Positions 39,547-39,692 of a DNA stretch of 39,692 nucleotides are shown in pieces; position 1 is the stretch's first letter; each line of letters starts with the position of its first letter. A model generated the notes under the pieces. It was not told the origin of the DNA and did not search any database. It saw nothing but the letters and a program-made list of their open reading frames with translations. A program made the position numbers and the translations under genes. Origin of the DNA: Actinomyces sp. (GTDB taxonomy: Bacteria > Actinomycetota > Actinomycetes > Actinomycetales > Actinomycetaceae); contig NZ_JAUMUL010000007.1 in assembly GCF_030530635.1 (NCBI RefSeq), positions 39,004-78,695 of the forward strand. The letters run 5' to 3'.

Positions 39547-39692
39547 GCACTTCACTCTCGGCCACGCCCGTCGCATGAGGGTTGGCGGCGTGATCGTGGT
39601 GCTTCAGGGCGATGTGTCGTAGAGGGAGGTGCCGCGGGCCTAGCGGGTTCCGGGGCAACTCGGCGCCCTGTACACATCAGTGCAGCATTAAA
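39547..39692. other. Right edge, no feature seen
   Basis: 146 bp after the last regulator without a recognisable gene, hairpin or promoter. Confidence 0.5.

Noticed and set aside
1..39692. CRISPR arrays, tRNA or rRNA genes, insertion sequences
   Set aside because: No regularly spaced repeats, no cloverleaf or conserved RNA core other than the FMN riboswitch, and no transposase motif were seen by reading.

Overview
The window is high-GC DNA of an actinobacterium. It carries rbpA, pafB-pafC-tatA-tatC-helY in the order familiar from actinobacterial chromosomes, a DUF3866 gene, lnt next to a polyprenol-phosphate mannosyltransferase, and many genes that look leaderless. Sugar regulators, short-form DhaKLM and an Actinomyces-like enzyme set suggest Actinomycetaceae (Actinomyces or a relative). 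The genus is my inference. I saw no rRNA, tRNA, CRISPR array or insertion sequence.

Left part (1-9400). A decayed strip comes first: strong hairpins, a GNAT acetyltransferase pseudogene and a scrap of a second acpS. Then come a YefM/YoeB toxin-antitoxin pair, intact acpS, a dhaK-dhaL-dhaM-putP operon, a two-gene AmmeMemoRadiSam operon (Memo-AMMECR1 fusion plus radical SAM enzyme), and a Fic-domain gene behind a palindrome.

Middle part (9400-24600). An FMN riboswitch precedes a riboflavin-type ABC permease and binding protein (RibXY type, no ATPase gene). Convergent to them lie hisE and hisG and a DUF3866 gene. Divergent from the latter runs pafB-pafC-tatA-tatC-helY-lnt-ppm1: DNA-damage regulators, Tat export, an RNA helicase, lipoprotein acylation and mannosyl-donor synthesis. 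rbpA is convergent with ppm1 and overlaps it; pfkA follows.

Right part (24600-39692) is accessory in character. A DtxR/IdeR-like site precedes a double ABC transporter of siderophore-importer type, split by a nine-G run inside the first LSGGQ motif. Next are a lone RelE-like toxin, a FitAB/VapBC pair, a small HTH protein, and a LacI-controlled sugar ABC importer with a GH5-like glycosidase (possibly a beta-mannosidase). Last come an HrtBA-like ABC exporter and a second LacI regulator resembling ScrR.

The most interesting signals are the G9 tract in the iron-box-linked ABC transporter, the recurrent -10-to-start-codon spacing that points to leaderless mRNAs, the FMN riboswitch with a visible alternative pairing, the acpS scrap beside the toxin-antitoxin module, and the unusual active-site signature of PfkA.
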